Origin: Clostridiales bacterium
GTDB taxonomy: Bacteria > Bacillota > Clostridia > Christensenellales > Aristaeellaceae
NCBI GenBank assembly: GCA_012837965.1
Contig: DUQF01000026.1
Span: 124,001 to 188,000, forward strand
Direction: 5' to 3'
Length of the DNA stretch: 64,000 nucleotides
Below the pieces are notes generated by a model. The model was given only the letters and a program-made list of their open reading frames with translations. It searched no databases and was not told where the DNA came from. This document shows, one piece after another, positions 8,324 to 16,170 of this stretch. The translations under genes and the position numbers were made by a program. Position 1 is the first letter of the stretch; each line of letters begins with the position of its first letter.

Positions 8324-8500
8324 TTATTTCTTTTCTTCAGTTGTTTCAGTTGCCGCGTCTTCGTCGTCTGACTTAACTTCCTGCTTAAACTCACGGATGC
8401 TTTGTCCAAGAGCCTTACCGACGCCCGACAGTTTGCTGCCGCCAAAGAGAACCAAAGCCAACACCAAAATTAATAAAATTTCTGTAACACCGATACGCAT
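8324..8500 (-). CDS. tatA: Sec-independent translocase TatA
   Basis: A 58-residue protein read directly from the sequence: a short N-terminal membrane helix (MRIGVTEILLILVLALVLF), the FGGSKL hinge, an amphipathic helix (GVGKALGQSIREFKQ) and an acidic tail ending TEEKK. This is the exact TatA/E layout; TatA polymerises to form the translocation path. It lies two bases from the tatB stop and five bases before the tatC start, in a tight operon. Confidence 0.93.
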   Translation of the reverse strand: MRIGVTEILLILVLALVLFGGSKLSGVGKALGQSIREFKQEVKSDDEDAATETTEEKK

Positions 8501-8502
8501 AA

Positions 8503-8835
8503 TTATTTCTCCTTCTTCTCTGTTGTTTTGTCCTGTTTTTTCATGGTTTCACGTTCCGCCTGTTTCAGGCTTTTTTGAGCGTCGTCCAGGGCGCTTTTTA
8601 AGTCTACCCGCGGATCAAGCTCTTTGACTTGAGTGGCAATCTCCCGTTCAGTGTCCTTCAGGTCCTCAATCACATCGTCAAGGCCCATGGCTTCCTTGAA
8701 CTCAGCGTACATTTTTTTCATTTGTTTGAAAAACCGAGCCAAGGCACGGGCAACTTTGGGCAAGTCCTTAGGACCGACAATGAAAAAAGCAACCATTAAA
8801 ATTACAATTATTTCGGAAAAGCCAATGTTGAACAT
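8503..8835 (-). CDS. tatB: TatB-like translocase subunit
   Basis: 110 residues. The start MFNIGFSEIIVILMVAFF, followed by the VGPKDLPKVARAL hinge, matches TatB better than TatA: GFSE and GP-x-x-LP are typical of TatB, and the C-terminal region is longer and charged. TatB hands the twin-arginine cargo from TatC to the pore. Many Firmicutes make do with TatA and TatC only, so a three-part system is worth noting. First gene of the tat operon, with its own promoter about 35-65 bases upstream. The start has only a weak ribosome binding site. Confidence 0.85.
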   Translation of the reverse strand: MFNIGFSEIIVILMVAFFIVGPKDLPKVARALARFFKQMKKMYAEFKEAMGLDDVIEDLKDTEREIATQVKELDPRVDLKSALDDAQKSLKQAERETMKKQDKTTEKKEK

Positions 8836-8863
8836 CGTGTGTTTTGGTCGCCCCTTTCGATTG

Positions 8864-8900
8864 GTGCTACTATTATAGCACAGTCTTTCAAATTTGTTTA
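8864..8900 (-). promoter_or_regulatory. Promoter of the tat operon with inverted repeat
   Basis: Minus-strand -10 TATAAT (8872-8877) with a weak -35 TAAACA (8895-8900), 17 bp apart. The -10 sits inside GTGCTA (8864-8869) / TAGCAC (8876-8881), a perfect 6-bp inverted repeat that could be an operator. Confidence 0.5.
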
Positions 8901-8908
8901 GCGGATAA

Positions 8909-8947
8909 ATGGCCGCACCTTGGGCTTTCGCTCAAAGCTGCGGCCAT
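8909..8947 (-). terminator. Terminator-like hairpin after the AOR operon
   Basis: A perfect 9-bp stem ATGGCCGCA/TGCGGCCAT (8909-8917 with 8939-8947) lies 17 bases after the stop of the 187-residue protein. The T tail on the minus strand is weak (TTTATCC), so termination may be partial and allow read-through into tat. Confidence 0.55.
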
Positions 8948-8964
8948 GAGAATGAAAAAGCATT

Positions 8965-9528
8965 TTAGGGATTTTCAGGGTCGTCTACTAAATATTTCTC
9001 GATCAGCGCCTGCGCGTAAACAGGAGAGAGAAATTTTTTGGAATAGAAGCCCTTGCCGCCGTTGGAAGCTTGCACAACATCTATGTCGGCATATTGTTCC
9101 TCCAAGGCAAAGCGGGCTTGCGCGCCAAGCAGCTCATCCTCTGTAAAGTAAAAAGGCGGATTCTTGAACTTTTGAAACTCAGCAGGCCGTGGATAGAGTG
9201 CCGAATCGTTGCGGGCAACCACGGCAATGGTGTGTAAAATATCCTTTTCTTCGATGAGGGCGGCAATCTTGGCGTATTGGTTGGTCATGATGCTTTCATC
9301 AAAATACCATATATCCTTACGCCCCTTAATAACGGAAATAAATTGAAGCTCGCTCGGAACATCCGCTGCGCCGATGGTTAAAAGCAAAGCTTGCATCTCT
9401 TCTTTATTCAAGCCGTTGACCGGATGATTCAGCAGCCACTTGTGGCCTGTAACCCGTTGCTTTTCGGTATTACTGCGCAGGCACTGGTACAGTGCCTGCG
9501 CGTTGGTTAGTACGTTTTGTTCGCTCAT
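8965..9528 (-). CDS. Unrecognised protein of the AOR operon
   Basis: 187 residues, soluble, no signal peptide, no cysteine pairs for a metal cluster; I do not recognise the family. The C-terminal half carries ADIDVVQASNGGKGFYSKKF (trimmed here to its core), suggesting a defined fold. It starts three bases past the stop of the aldehyde:ferredoxin oxidoreductase gene, so the two are translated together. In the E. coli ydhYVWXUT operon an uncharacterised protein (YdhW) sits in the same relation to an AOR-type enzyme (YdhV); equivalence is only a guess from position and size. Confidence 0.65.
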   Translation of the reverse strand: MSEQNVLTNAQALYQCLRSNTEKQRVTGHKWLLNHPVNGLNKEEMQALLLTIGAADVPSELQFISVIKGRKDIWYFDESIMTNQYAKIAALIEEKDILHTIAVVARNDSALYPRPAEFQKFKNPPFYFTEDELLGAQARFALEEQYADIDVVQASNGGKGFYSKKFLSPVYAQALIEKYLVDDPENP

Positions 9529-9531
9529 TGA

Positions 9532-11643
9532 TTATGCGGGAAGCAGACCCTTGGCTTCCAGCTCGTCTGCAACGTCTTTGAGGTCAAACTTTTCAAGCGT
9601 CGCGCGGGTGGGGCAACCAAGTTTTTCATCCCAGCCAAATTCACGGTAGAACAGGGTCAGCGTCTTTTGCCAGTCTTCACGCTCAAGCTTCACGGTGCCT
9701 TCAGTGAAAGGCGCCTTGTCGGGATCCATGTCGAAGATGAAGTTGGAGATCACGTCATGCTCGTTGCGCATGTCGTTGGTGCCGGCCTGCAGGATGGTCA
9801 TTGCGCGATGCAGTTGGATAATCCTTTCGGCAGCATCGTCCAGACGCTCTTCGGTCCAATCTCCGCCGGTGATGGCGCTCATGTACTGGGCTTCCACGCT
9901 CAGGTCGCCCTTGTACTGGCGTTCCTTGCGGGGGCTGAAAGTCATAGGCCATACCCAGTTGCACAGGGTAAAGGAGTCATGCAGCACCTGGCGCACCACA
10001 CCGAACTTGGCAAACTTTACCTTGGCTTCGTTGATGGGGGTGTAGTTGGCGGGCTTGTCAAGAGCGCCAACGCCGAAGAGGTCTTCAATGATAATACGCT
10101 GAATATCATAGGGCAAACCGGAACCGGTAATGTTGACGATAGTATGGCACATACCGTCACGGTTGTAGAGAATGTTGGTGAGCATGCCGACTTGGGCCGC
10201 GCACTCGTTGCCGTGGTGGCGTTTGCCGCCCAAGGGCCCCCACAGCGCCATGGCCTGAGAGTGCAGGTAATCATCGCCTAAGATGTCGTGGTATTTTTCG
10301 CTTACATAATAGGCACCCATGGTCAGGTTGTAAAGGCTATGTTCGGGGTTGATAAGGCAAGCAACGATGTCGTTAAGGAAGGTCAAGTCGCCGGTTTCAC
10401 GCTTGGTCCAGTCGATGGCGGCAAACTCTTCCTCGGTCAGGATTTGCTTCATCAGCTTATAGTCGTCTTTCATAAAATAGGAAAGGGTGGCAAGCAGTTC
10501 GCCGTAGTTATCCCATAGGCCCATATCGTCGTCTAAAATGGCGGAGTACATGCCGGCCATCATCTTGCCGTCGCCTTCTTCTTCCACGTCCTGATAGGTT
10601 AGGAACAGGGGGGACTCACGACGGTTGCCAAGGCAGGTGTTGGCGTGGCGGCCGGGGACGCCCCACTTCTTTTCCATTTGCGGCACGGCCATAGAGGCAT
10701 AGCAGCGGATGGGGCAGAAGGTACAGCCGGTCATTTTGGCGGTGTACTTTTCGGCAACGGCGCCAAAGTCAAACACGGCTTTCTGGCAGCGGAAGCCAAC
10801 CAAGGTAGGCTGCCCGGGGGCCGATTCACCGGTAACAACGGGACCGCCTTCGGCGGCGCCCCAGGTCATGCCGGGGTGGCCGGTCCAGCGGGAGCGGGGG
10901 TTGTCATACTCGGACCAAGACTGGGGTACGGTAGGCACAACGTGGTTGTTGTTGGAGCCGATCAGGTCTTTCATGACATAGTCGTTCAGCTCTTTTACAC
11001 GCTTGGGGTCGGCCAGCTGCACACCTTTTTTACCGTTGAAGGCAATGGCTTTCAGCTTCTTTTGGCCAAAGATCTTGCCAAGGCCGGCGCCGCCGCAGTG
11101 GGCAATGCCGTTGATAACGCAGGAGAGGTTACACAGGTTTTCGCCTGCGGGGCCGATGGTGGTCACGTTGGTGCCGTTTTCAGTTTCCTTGGTAATTTCC
11201 TTGGTGGCGATGGTGGTAGTGGTACCCCACAGATGGGTGGCATCACGGAATTCCACCTTGTCGTCCTCTACATAGATATATACAGGGGTATCGCTTGAGC
11301 CTTCGATGATCACGGCGTCATAGCCGCAGCACTTCATCTGGGTGGCGGTGTCGCCACCCATGTGCGCATCAACAATGGCGTTAAACTTGGTGAAAGGGGA
11401 CAGGGTGGAAATGGTCAAGCGGCCGCTGGTGGGGGCGCTTGATGCGGTATTGGGGCCGACGGCGAAGACAATCTTGTTGGCGACGTCTTCGGGTTTGGTG
11501 CCGGCGGGTACTTCTTCATACATGATGCGGTTGGCAATGCCTTTGCCGCCAATGTAGCTAAAGTATTTCTTGCTTGGTTCAACTTTAAAGGTTTTGTCCG
11601 TCAAATTTAAGCGGAGCAAATTGCCCATCCAGCCGTAAGTCAT
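9532..11643 (-). CDS. Aldehyde:ferredoxin oxidoreductase family protein
   Basis: About 703 residues, the usual length for this family of tungsten or molybdenum enzymes with a bis-pyranopterin cofactor and one [4Fe-4S] cluster. The AOR N-domain (YGWMGNLLRLNLT, then IGGKGIANRIMYEE) is at residues 1-210. Cluster ligands appear in GCTFCPIRC (C-x2-C-x3-C, near residue 310), with a likely fourth Cys near DGMC. No signal peptide is present, so it is cytoplasmic unless carried by a partner. Real start: AAGGAGG lies three bases before the ATG at 11649 and nine before the ATG at 11643, and the family begins M-x-YG, so I choose 11643. Substrate unknown; E. coli YdhV is the closest context analogue. Confidence 0.9.
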   Translation of the reverse strand: MTYGWMGNLLRLNLTDKTFKVEPSKKYFSYIGGKGIANRIMYEEVPAGTKPEDVANKIVFAVGPNTASSAPTSGRLTISTLSPFTKFNAIVDAHMGGDTATQMKCCGYDAVIIEGSSDTPVYIYVEDDKVEFRDATHLWGTTTTIATKEITKETENGTNVTTIGPAGENLCNLSCVINGIAHCGGAGLGKIFGQKKLKAIAFNGKKGVQLADPKRVKELNDYVMKDLIGSNNNHVVPTVPQSWSEYDNPRSRWTGHPGMTWGAAEGGPVVTGESAPGQPTLVGFRCQKAVFDFGAVAEKYTAKMTGCTFCPIRCYASMAVPQMEKKWGVPGRHANTCLGNRRESPLFLTYQDVEEEGDGKMMAGMYSAILDDDMGLWDNYGELLATLSYFMKDDYKLMKQILTEEEFAAIDWTKRETGDLTFLNDIVACLINPEHSLYNLTMGAYYVSEKYHDILGDDYLHSQAMALWGPLGGKRHHGNECAAQVGMLTNILYNRDGMCHTIVNITGSGLPYDIQRIIIEDLFGVGALDKPANYTPINEAKVKFAKFGVVRQVLHDSFTLCNWVWPMTFSPRKERQYKGDLSVEAQYMSAITGGDWTEERLDDAAERIIQLHRAMTILQAGTNDMRNEHDVISNFIFDMDPDKAPFTEGTVKLEREDWQKTLTLFYREFGWDEKLGCPTRATLEKFDLKDVADELEAKGLLPA

Positions 11644-11657
11644 TTTCATTTACCTCC

Positions 11658-12302
11658 TTATAACGCAGCGGCTACGTCTTCCCACGGGATCATGCGCAGG
11701 GCACTGGTGGGGCAGCCGGCGACACAGGCGCCGCAGTTAATACACTTGGTTGATTTTCTGGTTTCCACGTCGATGCGAGGCATGTTCCAGGGGCAGGCCT
11801 GCACACAGGCGCCGCAGCCAACGCACTTTTCTTCGTCAATAACACGGGCGCCGGTTACGGGGTCGGGGGCGATGGCTTTTACGGGACAAATGCTCATGCA
11901 GGGGGCGTCGCCGCACTGCTTGCAGGTGTCGGGCGCAAAGAACCAGTTGCCATAGATGCCGTCCTTGTAAGGGTGGTCATCCTGGGGCCCATCGGCGCCA
12001 AAGTACATGTTTTGGCGTACACGGATGCGGGCCATGTAGGGGTGTACATCGCCATCATTGGCCAAGGTACAGTTGGCTTCGCAGCGCTGGCAGCCGGTGC
12101 ACTTGGCACGGTTGGCAACCAGCAGGAAGTCGGGGGTAGCGATGGCGTCCACCAGGCCGGCTTCCGCCTGCGCCAAGGTGCAGCCCATCAAGTCTAAGAG
12201 ACTGCCGGAGATTGCGACGCCGGCCAGTCCTTTGCCGGTCAATTTCATAAATTGACGGCGGGTTAATTCACGGTCCAGCGGCGTCTTTTTAATTGTAGCC
12301 AT
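11658..12302 (-). CDS. Tat-exported 4 x [4Fe-4S] ferredoxin-like protein
   Basis: 214 residues. The N-terminus has a twin-arginine signal (ELTRRQFMKLTGKG, about 13-26, followed by a hydrophobic stretch), so it is exported folded by Tat. Four cysteine clusters follow: C-x2-C-x2-C-x3-C near CTGCQRCEANC, C-x2-C-x4-C-x3-C near CKQCGDAPC, and two more C-x2-C-x2-C-x3-C sets (CVGCGACVQAC and CINCGACVAGC). This is the DmsB/NrfC-type electron-transfer subunit, wiring the AOR enzyme to a membrane or extracytoplasmic partner. Start at 12302 is set by AAGGAGG six bases upstream; longer in-frame starts would put the signal too far inside. First gene of the operon. Confidence 0.9.
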   Translation of the reverse strand: MATIKKTPLDRELTRRQFMKLTGKGLAGVAISGSLLDLMGCTLAQAEAGLVDAIATPDFLLVANRAKCTGCQRCEANCTLANDGDVHPYMARIRVRQNMYFGADGPQDDHPYKDGIYGNWFFAPDTCKQCGDAPCMSICPVKAIAPDPVTGARVIDEEKCVGCGACVQACPWNMPRIDVETRKSTKCINCGACVAGCPTSALRMIPWEDVAAAL

Positions 12303-12442
12303 ATCGATCCTCCTTGCCATTTTGTAGCATGATGAAGCTACGGTAATAGAATGCATCCTTTGCAAACGGCAGGCAAGGCGATTGCTCCCCCTACCCATTG
12401 GCGCACAAGGCCTCGTGGGTCTGGCACGCTCGGATCACAGTT
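12303..12442 (-). promoter_or_regulatory. Structured 5' leader of the ferredoxin-AOR operon
   Basis: About 140 bases lie between the predicted start point and the ferredoxin ATG. On the minus strand they contain ACCCA/TGGGT arms (12416-12420 with 12393-12397) enclosing a GGC/GCC stem, then GCAA/TTGC and further short stems. Because the operon encodes a tungsten or molybdenum pterin enzyme, a Moco/Tuco-type riboswitch is a reasonable guess, but I cannot confirm the consensus by eye. Confidence 0.35.
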
Positions 12443-12448
12443 GACTAA

Positions 12449-12476
12449 ATTATAGCATAAAAAATGCCCCTTTCAA
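12449..12476 (-). promoter_or_regulatory. Promoter of the ferredoxin-AOR operon
   Basis: Minus-strand -35 TTGAAA (12471-12476), 16-bp spacer, -10 TATAAT (12449-12454). The -35 lies inside a hairpin (AATGCC 12463-12468 / GGCATT 12485-12490) followed on the minus strand by six Ts, which would stop antisense read-through from further upstream. Confidence 0.65.
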
Positions 12477-12490
12477 GAAGAAGAGGCATT
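12463..12490 (-). terminator. Terminator-like hairpin overlapping the AOR promoter
   Basis: AATGCC...GGCATT stem with T6 on the minus-strand side (As at 12459-12464). There is no minus-strand gene immediately upstream, so it probably insulates the operon from antisense transcription, or the resemblance is chance. Confidence 0.4.
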
Positions 12491-12592
12491 AAATTAGCCA
12501 TTATTCACAGGGGCGGGGGGAAATAGTCCCTCCTAACTTTTAAGAGGCGGGGAAAATTTGTCCCGCCAAAGTGTTTAAAGGTAGAAGTATCA

Positions 12593-12601
12593 TGTTATAA
12601 T
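12593..12601 (+). promoter_or_regulatory. Extended -10 promoter of the fdhD-like gene
   Basis: TGTTATAAT (TG at 12593-12594, TATAAT at 12596-12601) is a perfect extended -10. An upstream GGCGGG/CCCGCC inverted repeat at about 12546-12567 covers the -35 area and may be an operator. The transcript would start about 25 bases before the ATG. Confidence 0.6.
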
Positions 12602-12633
12602 AAAAAAACCAACCGTTGAAGGAGCAACCGACC

Positions 12634-13272
12634 ATGAACCTGATGCATGAAGCCTTGATTCCCTGGACTCTGAACGGGCAAAGGCGGGGCGCTTTTTCCT
12701 GTACGCCCGAACACTTGGAGGAGTTGGTGCGAGGCAATCTTTTTGCTTATGGACAGCTTGATAACCCGGCGGATGCTTGCCAAATTTCCGTAGGCGATGA
12801 AATGGCCGTGCAGTTGCCCTATCCCGTACGACAAGAAAAAGAGTTACCGGAAGCCATCAATAACTTATTGCCGGTTACTTGCTCTTTTAGCCTTGCCCTT
12901 GAAGAGATTAGGCATTTAAGTCAAGCGCTATGCCGGGCGCGCCCTCTGTATGGCACCCACAGGGTGCTGATTGCCTGTGACGATCAGCGCGTTATTCGTG
13001 ATGATATCGGGCGACATAATGCTCTTGACAAGGCGGTAGCGGCGGCCTTTATGGCGGGCTTTCATATGCAACACAGCGTTCTTGGCATCACCGGCCGTAT
13101 CACCTCGGAAATCCTCTATAAGGTAGCCCGCGCGGGCATTCCCATTCTGTTTACCCGCAAGTATCCAAGTAATTTTGCTGTGGAGCTTGCAAACCGCCTG
13201 AATATCATGGTGCTAAGCGATGTTGAAGAAAAGGCGCAGGTATTTGGAGCAAATAGGCTAAAAGAAACGTAA
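12634..13272 (+). CDS. FdhD-like sulfurtransferase, divergent
   Basis: 212 residues. FdhD moves sulfur from a cysteine desulfurase to the Mo/W-bis-pyranopterin cofactor of formate dehydrogenase-type enzymes. The family core is clear: RDDIGRHNALDKAV (about 126-139) and ITGRITSEILYKVARAGIPIL (middle segment, trimmed) are FdhD hallmarks. The sulfur-carrying C-x-x-C loop is not complete: the matching place reads LLPVTCSFSL, with one Cys at residue 83. The protein is also shorter than typical FdhD. The start at 12634 follows GAAGGAG by nine bases; an upstream TTG overlaps that site. Divergent from the AOR operon, so its target is probably that enzyme. Confidence 0.82.
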   Translation: MNLMHEALIPWTLNGQRRGAFSCTPEHLEELVRGNLFAYGQLDNPADACQISVGDEMAVQLPYPVRQEKELPEAINNLLPVTCSFSLALEEIRHLSQALCRARPLYGTHRVLIACDDQRVIRDDIGRHNALDKAVAAAFMAGFHMQHSVLGITGRITSEILYKVARAGIPILFTRKYPSNFAVELANRLNIMVLSDVEEKAQVFGANRLKET

Positions 13273-13327
13273 TAGACGGTTTAAAAAGCCCAAAAAGTCA
13301 GCCATAAGCCTACAACAGAGAAAAAGC

Positions 13328-14452
13328 TCAGTTGCTTTCCCTGAAAGGCTTTTTTGTCATGATGCGGGCGGCAATAAAACTGGTCAGGGGCGCGGCGCTG
13401 ATAAGACCAAAACAGCCAACCAGCGTTACCATAATTTCCGCTACCACAAAGCGGTAGTTGAGGATATCAATCAGCGGTGTACCCTGTGCGTTAAAGTACA
13501 GCAACATGCTTAAAAAGCCGCCTGCGTAGCCCATAACCAAGGTGTTGGACATGGTGCCGATATCCATCCGGCCGATGGTAATGCCGGACATGAATAGTTT
13601 CTTTGCTGAAATATCGGGGACATGAGTGATAACTTCCGTGCATCCGGCAGCAATATCCATGGCAAGGTCGATAACTGCGCCCGCATTGCCGATAAAAATG
13701 GTGCAGAGAAACAATTCGTTCATGTTAAACTGCATGCCGCTTTGTGAAAGCAAAGGGACGATGTAGGGAAGTACCCCGCCATCAAGCATAAACAGCTTTG
13801 TAAACAAAGCCCCAAGGGCGATAGTAACCGCCGTGCCTCCAAAACCGCCTAAAATGGCGGTGAGCGCCCGCTTGTTAGCCCCGGCTATCAGCACGCACAT
13901 GACAATGCCCAGTACAAATATCAGCCCAATCGCCGTTAGTATAGGCGGAAAGCCTTTGATAATCATGGGGATATAGACTTTCCATATTACGATTGCGGTA
14001 AAACCAAGCGATATAGAAGCGCCCAGACCCGAAGTACCGCCAAAGGCGATTAGCATAACAACAAGCAGACCCACAAGCAGCATCATCACGGTGCGCCTGT
14101 CATGGTCTACCAAGGTTCCGCTGATGCCTGATTCCCTGTCGTGTATCATGCATATGGCCTTATCGCCGGGCTTGTAGAGCTTGTCCTTATCCAAAGAGGC
14201 GTTCATATAGTTGTGCGCGGGAATCACCTTGCCTTTATGTTCGCCCTCGTTAATGCGGACAATGCAGTCTTGGGCGCCGGAATAAACGATTCCCAAGGGG
14301 TCAAGCATGTCGTCGTTAACGGAAAGAATTTCGACTTGTGCTCTGGGAATTACTTTTGATTCATTCTCAATGCCCTCGGGCAGCAGAAGAAGCAATGCAC
14401 TTAGCAATAAAACAACAAGAAAATGTACCCATTTATTTTTAGCAAAACGCAT
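13328..14452 (-). CDS. YibE/F family membrane protein
   Basis: 374 residues: an N-terminal membrane helix, an extracytoplasmic domain of about 100 residues, then some seven further helices (from residue ~120). The pattern, including the segments GNAGAVIDLAMDIAAG and GRMDIGTMSNTLVMGYAG, is that of the YibE/F family, membrane proteins of unknown function found in many Firmicutes. The soluble domain is predicted outside the membrane. It lies downstream of the alkaline phosphatase gene on the same strand but past a strong terminator, so it is probably a separate unit. Convergent with the fdhD-like gene. Confidence 0.85.
   Translation of the reverse strand: MRFAKNKWVHFLVVLLLSALLLLLPEGIENESKVIPRAQVEILSVNDDMLDPLGIVYSGAQDCIVRINEGEHKGKVIPAHNYMNASLDKDKLYKPGDKAICMIHDRESGISGTLVDHDRRTVMMLLVGLLVVMLIAFGGTSGLGASISLGFTAIVIWKVYIPMIIKGFPPILTAIGLIFVLGIVMCVLIAGANKRALTAILGGFGGTAVTIALGALFTKLFMLDGGVLPYIVPLLSQSGMQFNMNELFLCTIFIGNAGAVIDLAMDIAAGCTEVITHVPDISAKKLFMSGITIGRMDIGTMSNTLVMGYAGGFLSMLLYFNAQGTPLIDILNYRFVVAEIMVTLVGCFGLISAAPLTSFIAARIMTKKPFRESN
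13334..13355 (+). terminator. Possible terminator of fdhD-like gene
   Basis: GCTTTC-cct-GAAAGGC (one bulge) followed by six Ts. It lies inside the last codons of the convergent YibE/F gene, so the 3' ends of the two transcripts overlap. Confidence 0.4.
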
Positions 14453-14572
14453 CTAAACCTCCGAATAAATTGGTGCGGGAACGGTATCGTCACGGCAGAT
14501 TGCAAACCTTGAGCGATAGAAAAAGGGGCTCAGGCACCATATTTGTATTTTCTAAGCTTAAGTTTTAAAAGA

Positions 14573-14599
14573 CATCCCGCCGGAAAAAATGGCGGGATG
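14573..14599 (-). terminator. Intrinsic terminator after alkaline phosphatase
   Basis: A perfect 9-bp stem CATCCCGCC/GGCGGGATG (14573-14581 with 14591-14599), with a T-rich tail (TCTTTT) on the minus strand, 23 bases after the alkaline phosphatase stop. Confidence 0.8.
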
Positions 14600-14621
14600 C
14601 CTTGGGGGTAATGAGGATTAT

Positions 14622-16130
14622 TTACTTGGCAGCAACGGAGTCAGCGGGAATTAAACCCATTGCGCTCATCATGCTGAAGAAAATATCGGTGTTGTCGAAG
14701 AAGCCTAAGAAGTTTTCCGCTCCGACACCCTGCGCGTATACGGGAATCTGAAGTCCGGTATGAGCATAAGAAGTGTAGGCAAGGCCGGATTTGTTGTTGA
14801 GGATGTGGGCACAGGTGACGGTGAGGGGCTCATAGCCGCCATACATGAAGCTTTCCTTTTCGCCGATAACGCGCTGGGCCTTGGGCAGCATGCTCATGGT
14901 GTAAGCATCCTTCAGGGTAGCGGTTTCGGTGGCGGTGAGAGTCAGGTCTTGGCCTTCTTCAAGGGTCAGGCCGTAGCTTTCTTTAACGATGGCCATGGCA
15001 TCTTCAAAGGAGAGACCTTCTTCGCGCATCTTGGTAACGCGCTTGTCAAAATCTTCATAGGATATGTTCTGGTTATCCAGATAGCCAAAGTATGTATTGT
15101 ACCAAGTGGTGGCAAAACCGATCGTGAGGCCGCCGGTCTCGTGGTCGCCGGTGACAACGATGAGGGTCTCGTCGGGATGCTCTTGGGCAAAGTCTACTGC
15201 AACCTGTACTGCGTCAGACAGGGCGATGGTTTCGTACATGGTGGTCACGGCGTCGTTGGCGTGGCAAGCCCAGTCAAGCTTTCCGCCTTCGACCATCAGG
15301 AAGAAGCCTTCTTCGTTGTCCAAGTAGTTGATGGCAGACTTGGTGAAGTCGGCAAGGGACAGAGAGTCGCCGCCTTCTTCGACGATGCGCAGACGGTCTA
15401 CTTCGTACTGCATGGCGTCGGAACCGGCCAGATCGGGGGCGATCATCAGGATGCGCTCTCCGTCTTCGGGCTTGAGGCCGCGGATGGATTCGTTGTCGTT
15501 AAGGAAAGTGAAGCCGTTTTCCTTGGCGATTTCAAAAACGTCTTTCTGGTCCTTTTCTCTGCCGGTGGGATACCTGAAGCCGCCGCCGCCGATGAGGTCA
15601 AGGGTGGTGCCGCTCATGCCTTGCACAGCGATGTCATAGTAGCTGCTGCGGCTGGGAACCTTGGCATAGAAGGCTGCGGGGGTGGCGTGGTCAAGGGATA
15701 CGCTGGTAAGGATACCAACCTTTTTGCCGGCTTCCTTGGCATACTCGGTAACGGGCTTGAACTGACGCTCTTTATTCACGTCGTAGTTGATAACGCCGGA
15801 GAGGGTCTTTTCACCGGAAGCCATGGAGCTCGCGGTGGAAGCGGAGTCGGGGCAGAAGCTGGTAGAGTCATAGGTGGTCATCAGGCCGCCGCTCTTGAAA
15901 GTGGTAAAGCTAAGCTCAGCGGGGACGGGGAAAGGAGAGTCGGGGTTGGCGAGGGTGCCTAAGAAATAGCGGGTTGCGGTAATTTGCGGGCTGCCCATAC
16001 CGTCACCGATAAAGAAGAAGACATACTTGGCTTCTTTAGCGGGTTCTTCCGCCAGCGCCATGCCGGTCAGAGACAGCGTCATCACGAGGACGAGCAGCAT
16101 TGCAATGAGTTTCTTGGATAGAGGTTTCAT
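14622..16130 (-). CDS. Alkaline phosphatase (PhoA family), exported
   Basis: 502 residues; releases phosphate from organic phosphate esters outside the cytoplasm. Residues 1-27 are a signal peptide ending MALA-EE, with no lipobox Cys. Metal and nucleophile motifs of the alkaline phosphatase superfamily are present: FFIGDGMG (metal Asp, near 39), PDSASTASSMASGEKT (nucleophile Ser in D-S-A, near 95), DHATPAAF, and VTGDHETGGL (His and Asp ligands). Length is slightly above E. coli PhoA. GGAAGG precedes the ATG by about nine bases. Phosphate-starvation control is suggested by four PhoP-type half sites upstream, spaced exactly 22 bp apart. Confidence 0.93.
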   Translation of the reverse strand: MKPLSKKLIAMLLVLVMTLSLTGMALAEEPAKEAKYVFFFIGDGMGSPQITATRYFLGTLANPDSPFPVPAELSFTTFKSGGLMTTYDSTSFCPDSASTASSMASGEKTLSGVINYDVNKERQFKPVTEYAKEAGKKVGILTSVSLDHATPAAFYAKVPSRSSYYDIAVQGMSGTTLDLIGGGGFRYPTGREKDQKDVFEIAKENGFTFLNDNESIRGLKPEDGERILMIAPDLAGSDAMQYEVDRLRIVEEGGDSLSLADFTKSAINYLDNEEGFFLMVEGGKLDWACHANDAVTTMYETIALSDAVQVAVDFAQEHPDETLIVVTGDHETGGLTIGFATTWYNTYFGYLDNQNISYEDFDKRVTKMREEGLSFEDAMAIVKESYGLTLEEGQDLTLTATETATLKDAYTMSMLPKAQRVIGEKESFMYGGYEPLTVTCAHILNNKSGLAYTSYAHTGLQIPVYAQGVGAENFLGFFDNTDIFFSMMSAMGLIPADSVAAK

Positions 16131-16170
16131 GTAAATACCTTCCTTTCTTGGTTTACGCCTTGAATGTTAC

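Noticed and set aside
9667..11298. Plus-strand open frames opposite the AOR gene
   Set aside because: AOR motifs and a strong ribosome binding site on the minus strand explain the region; the opposite frames are composition artefacts.
12540..12570. Terminator before the fdhD-like gene
   Set aside because: GGCGGG/CCCGCC can pair, but no T-run follows on either strand, and no gene ends there.
14760..15962. Long plus-strand open frame opposite alkaline phosphatase
   Set aside because: The minus-strand frame has clear PhoA motifs and a signal peptide; the opposite frame is Gly/Val-rich with no recognisable domain.
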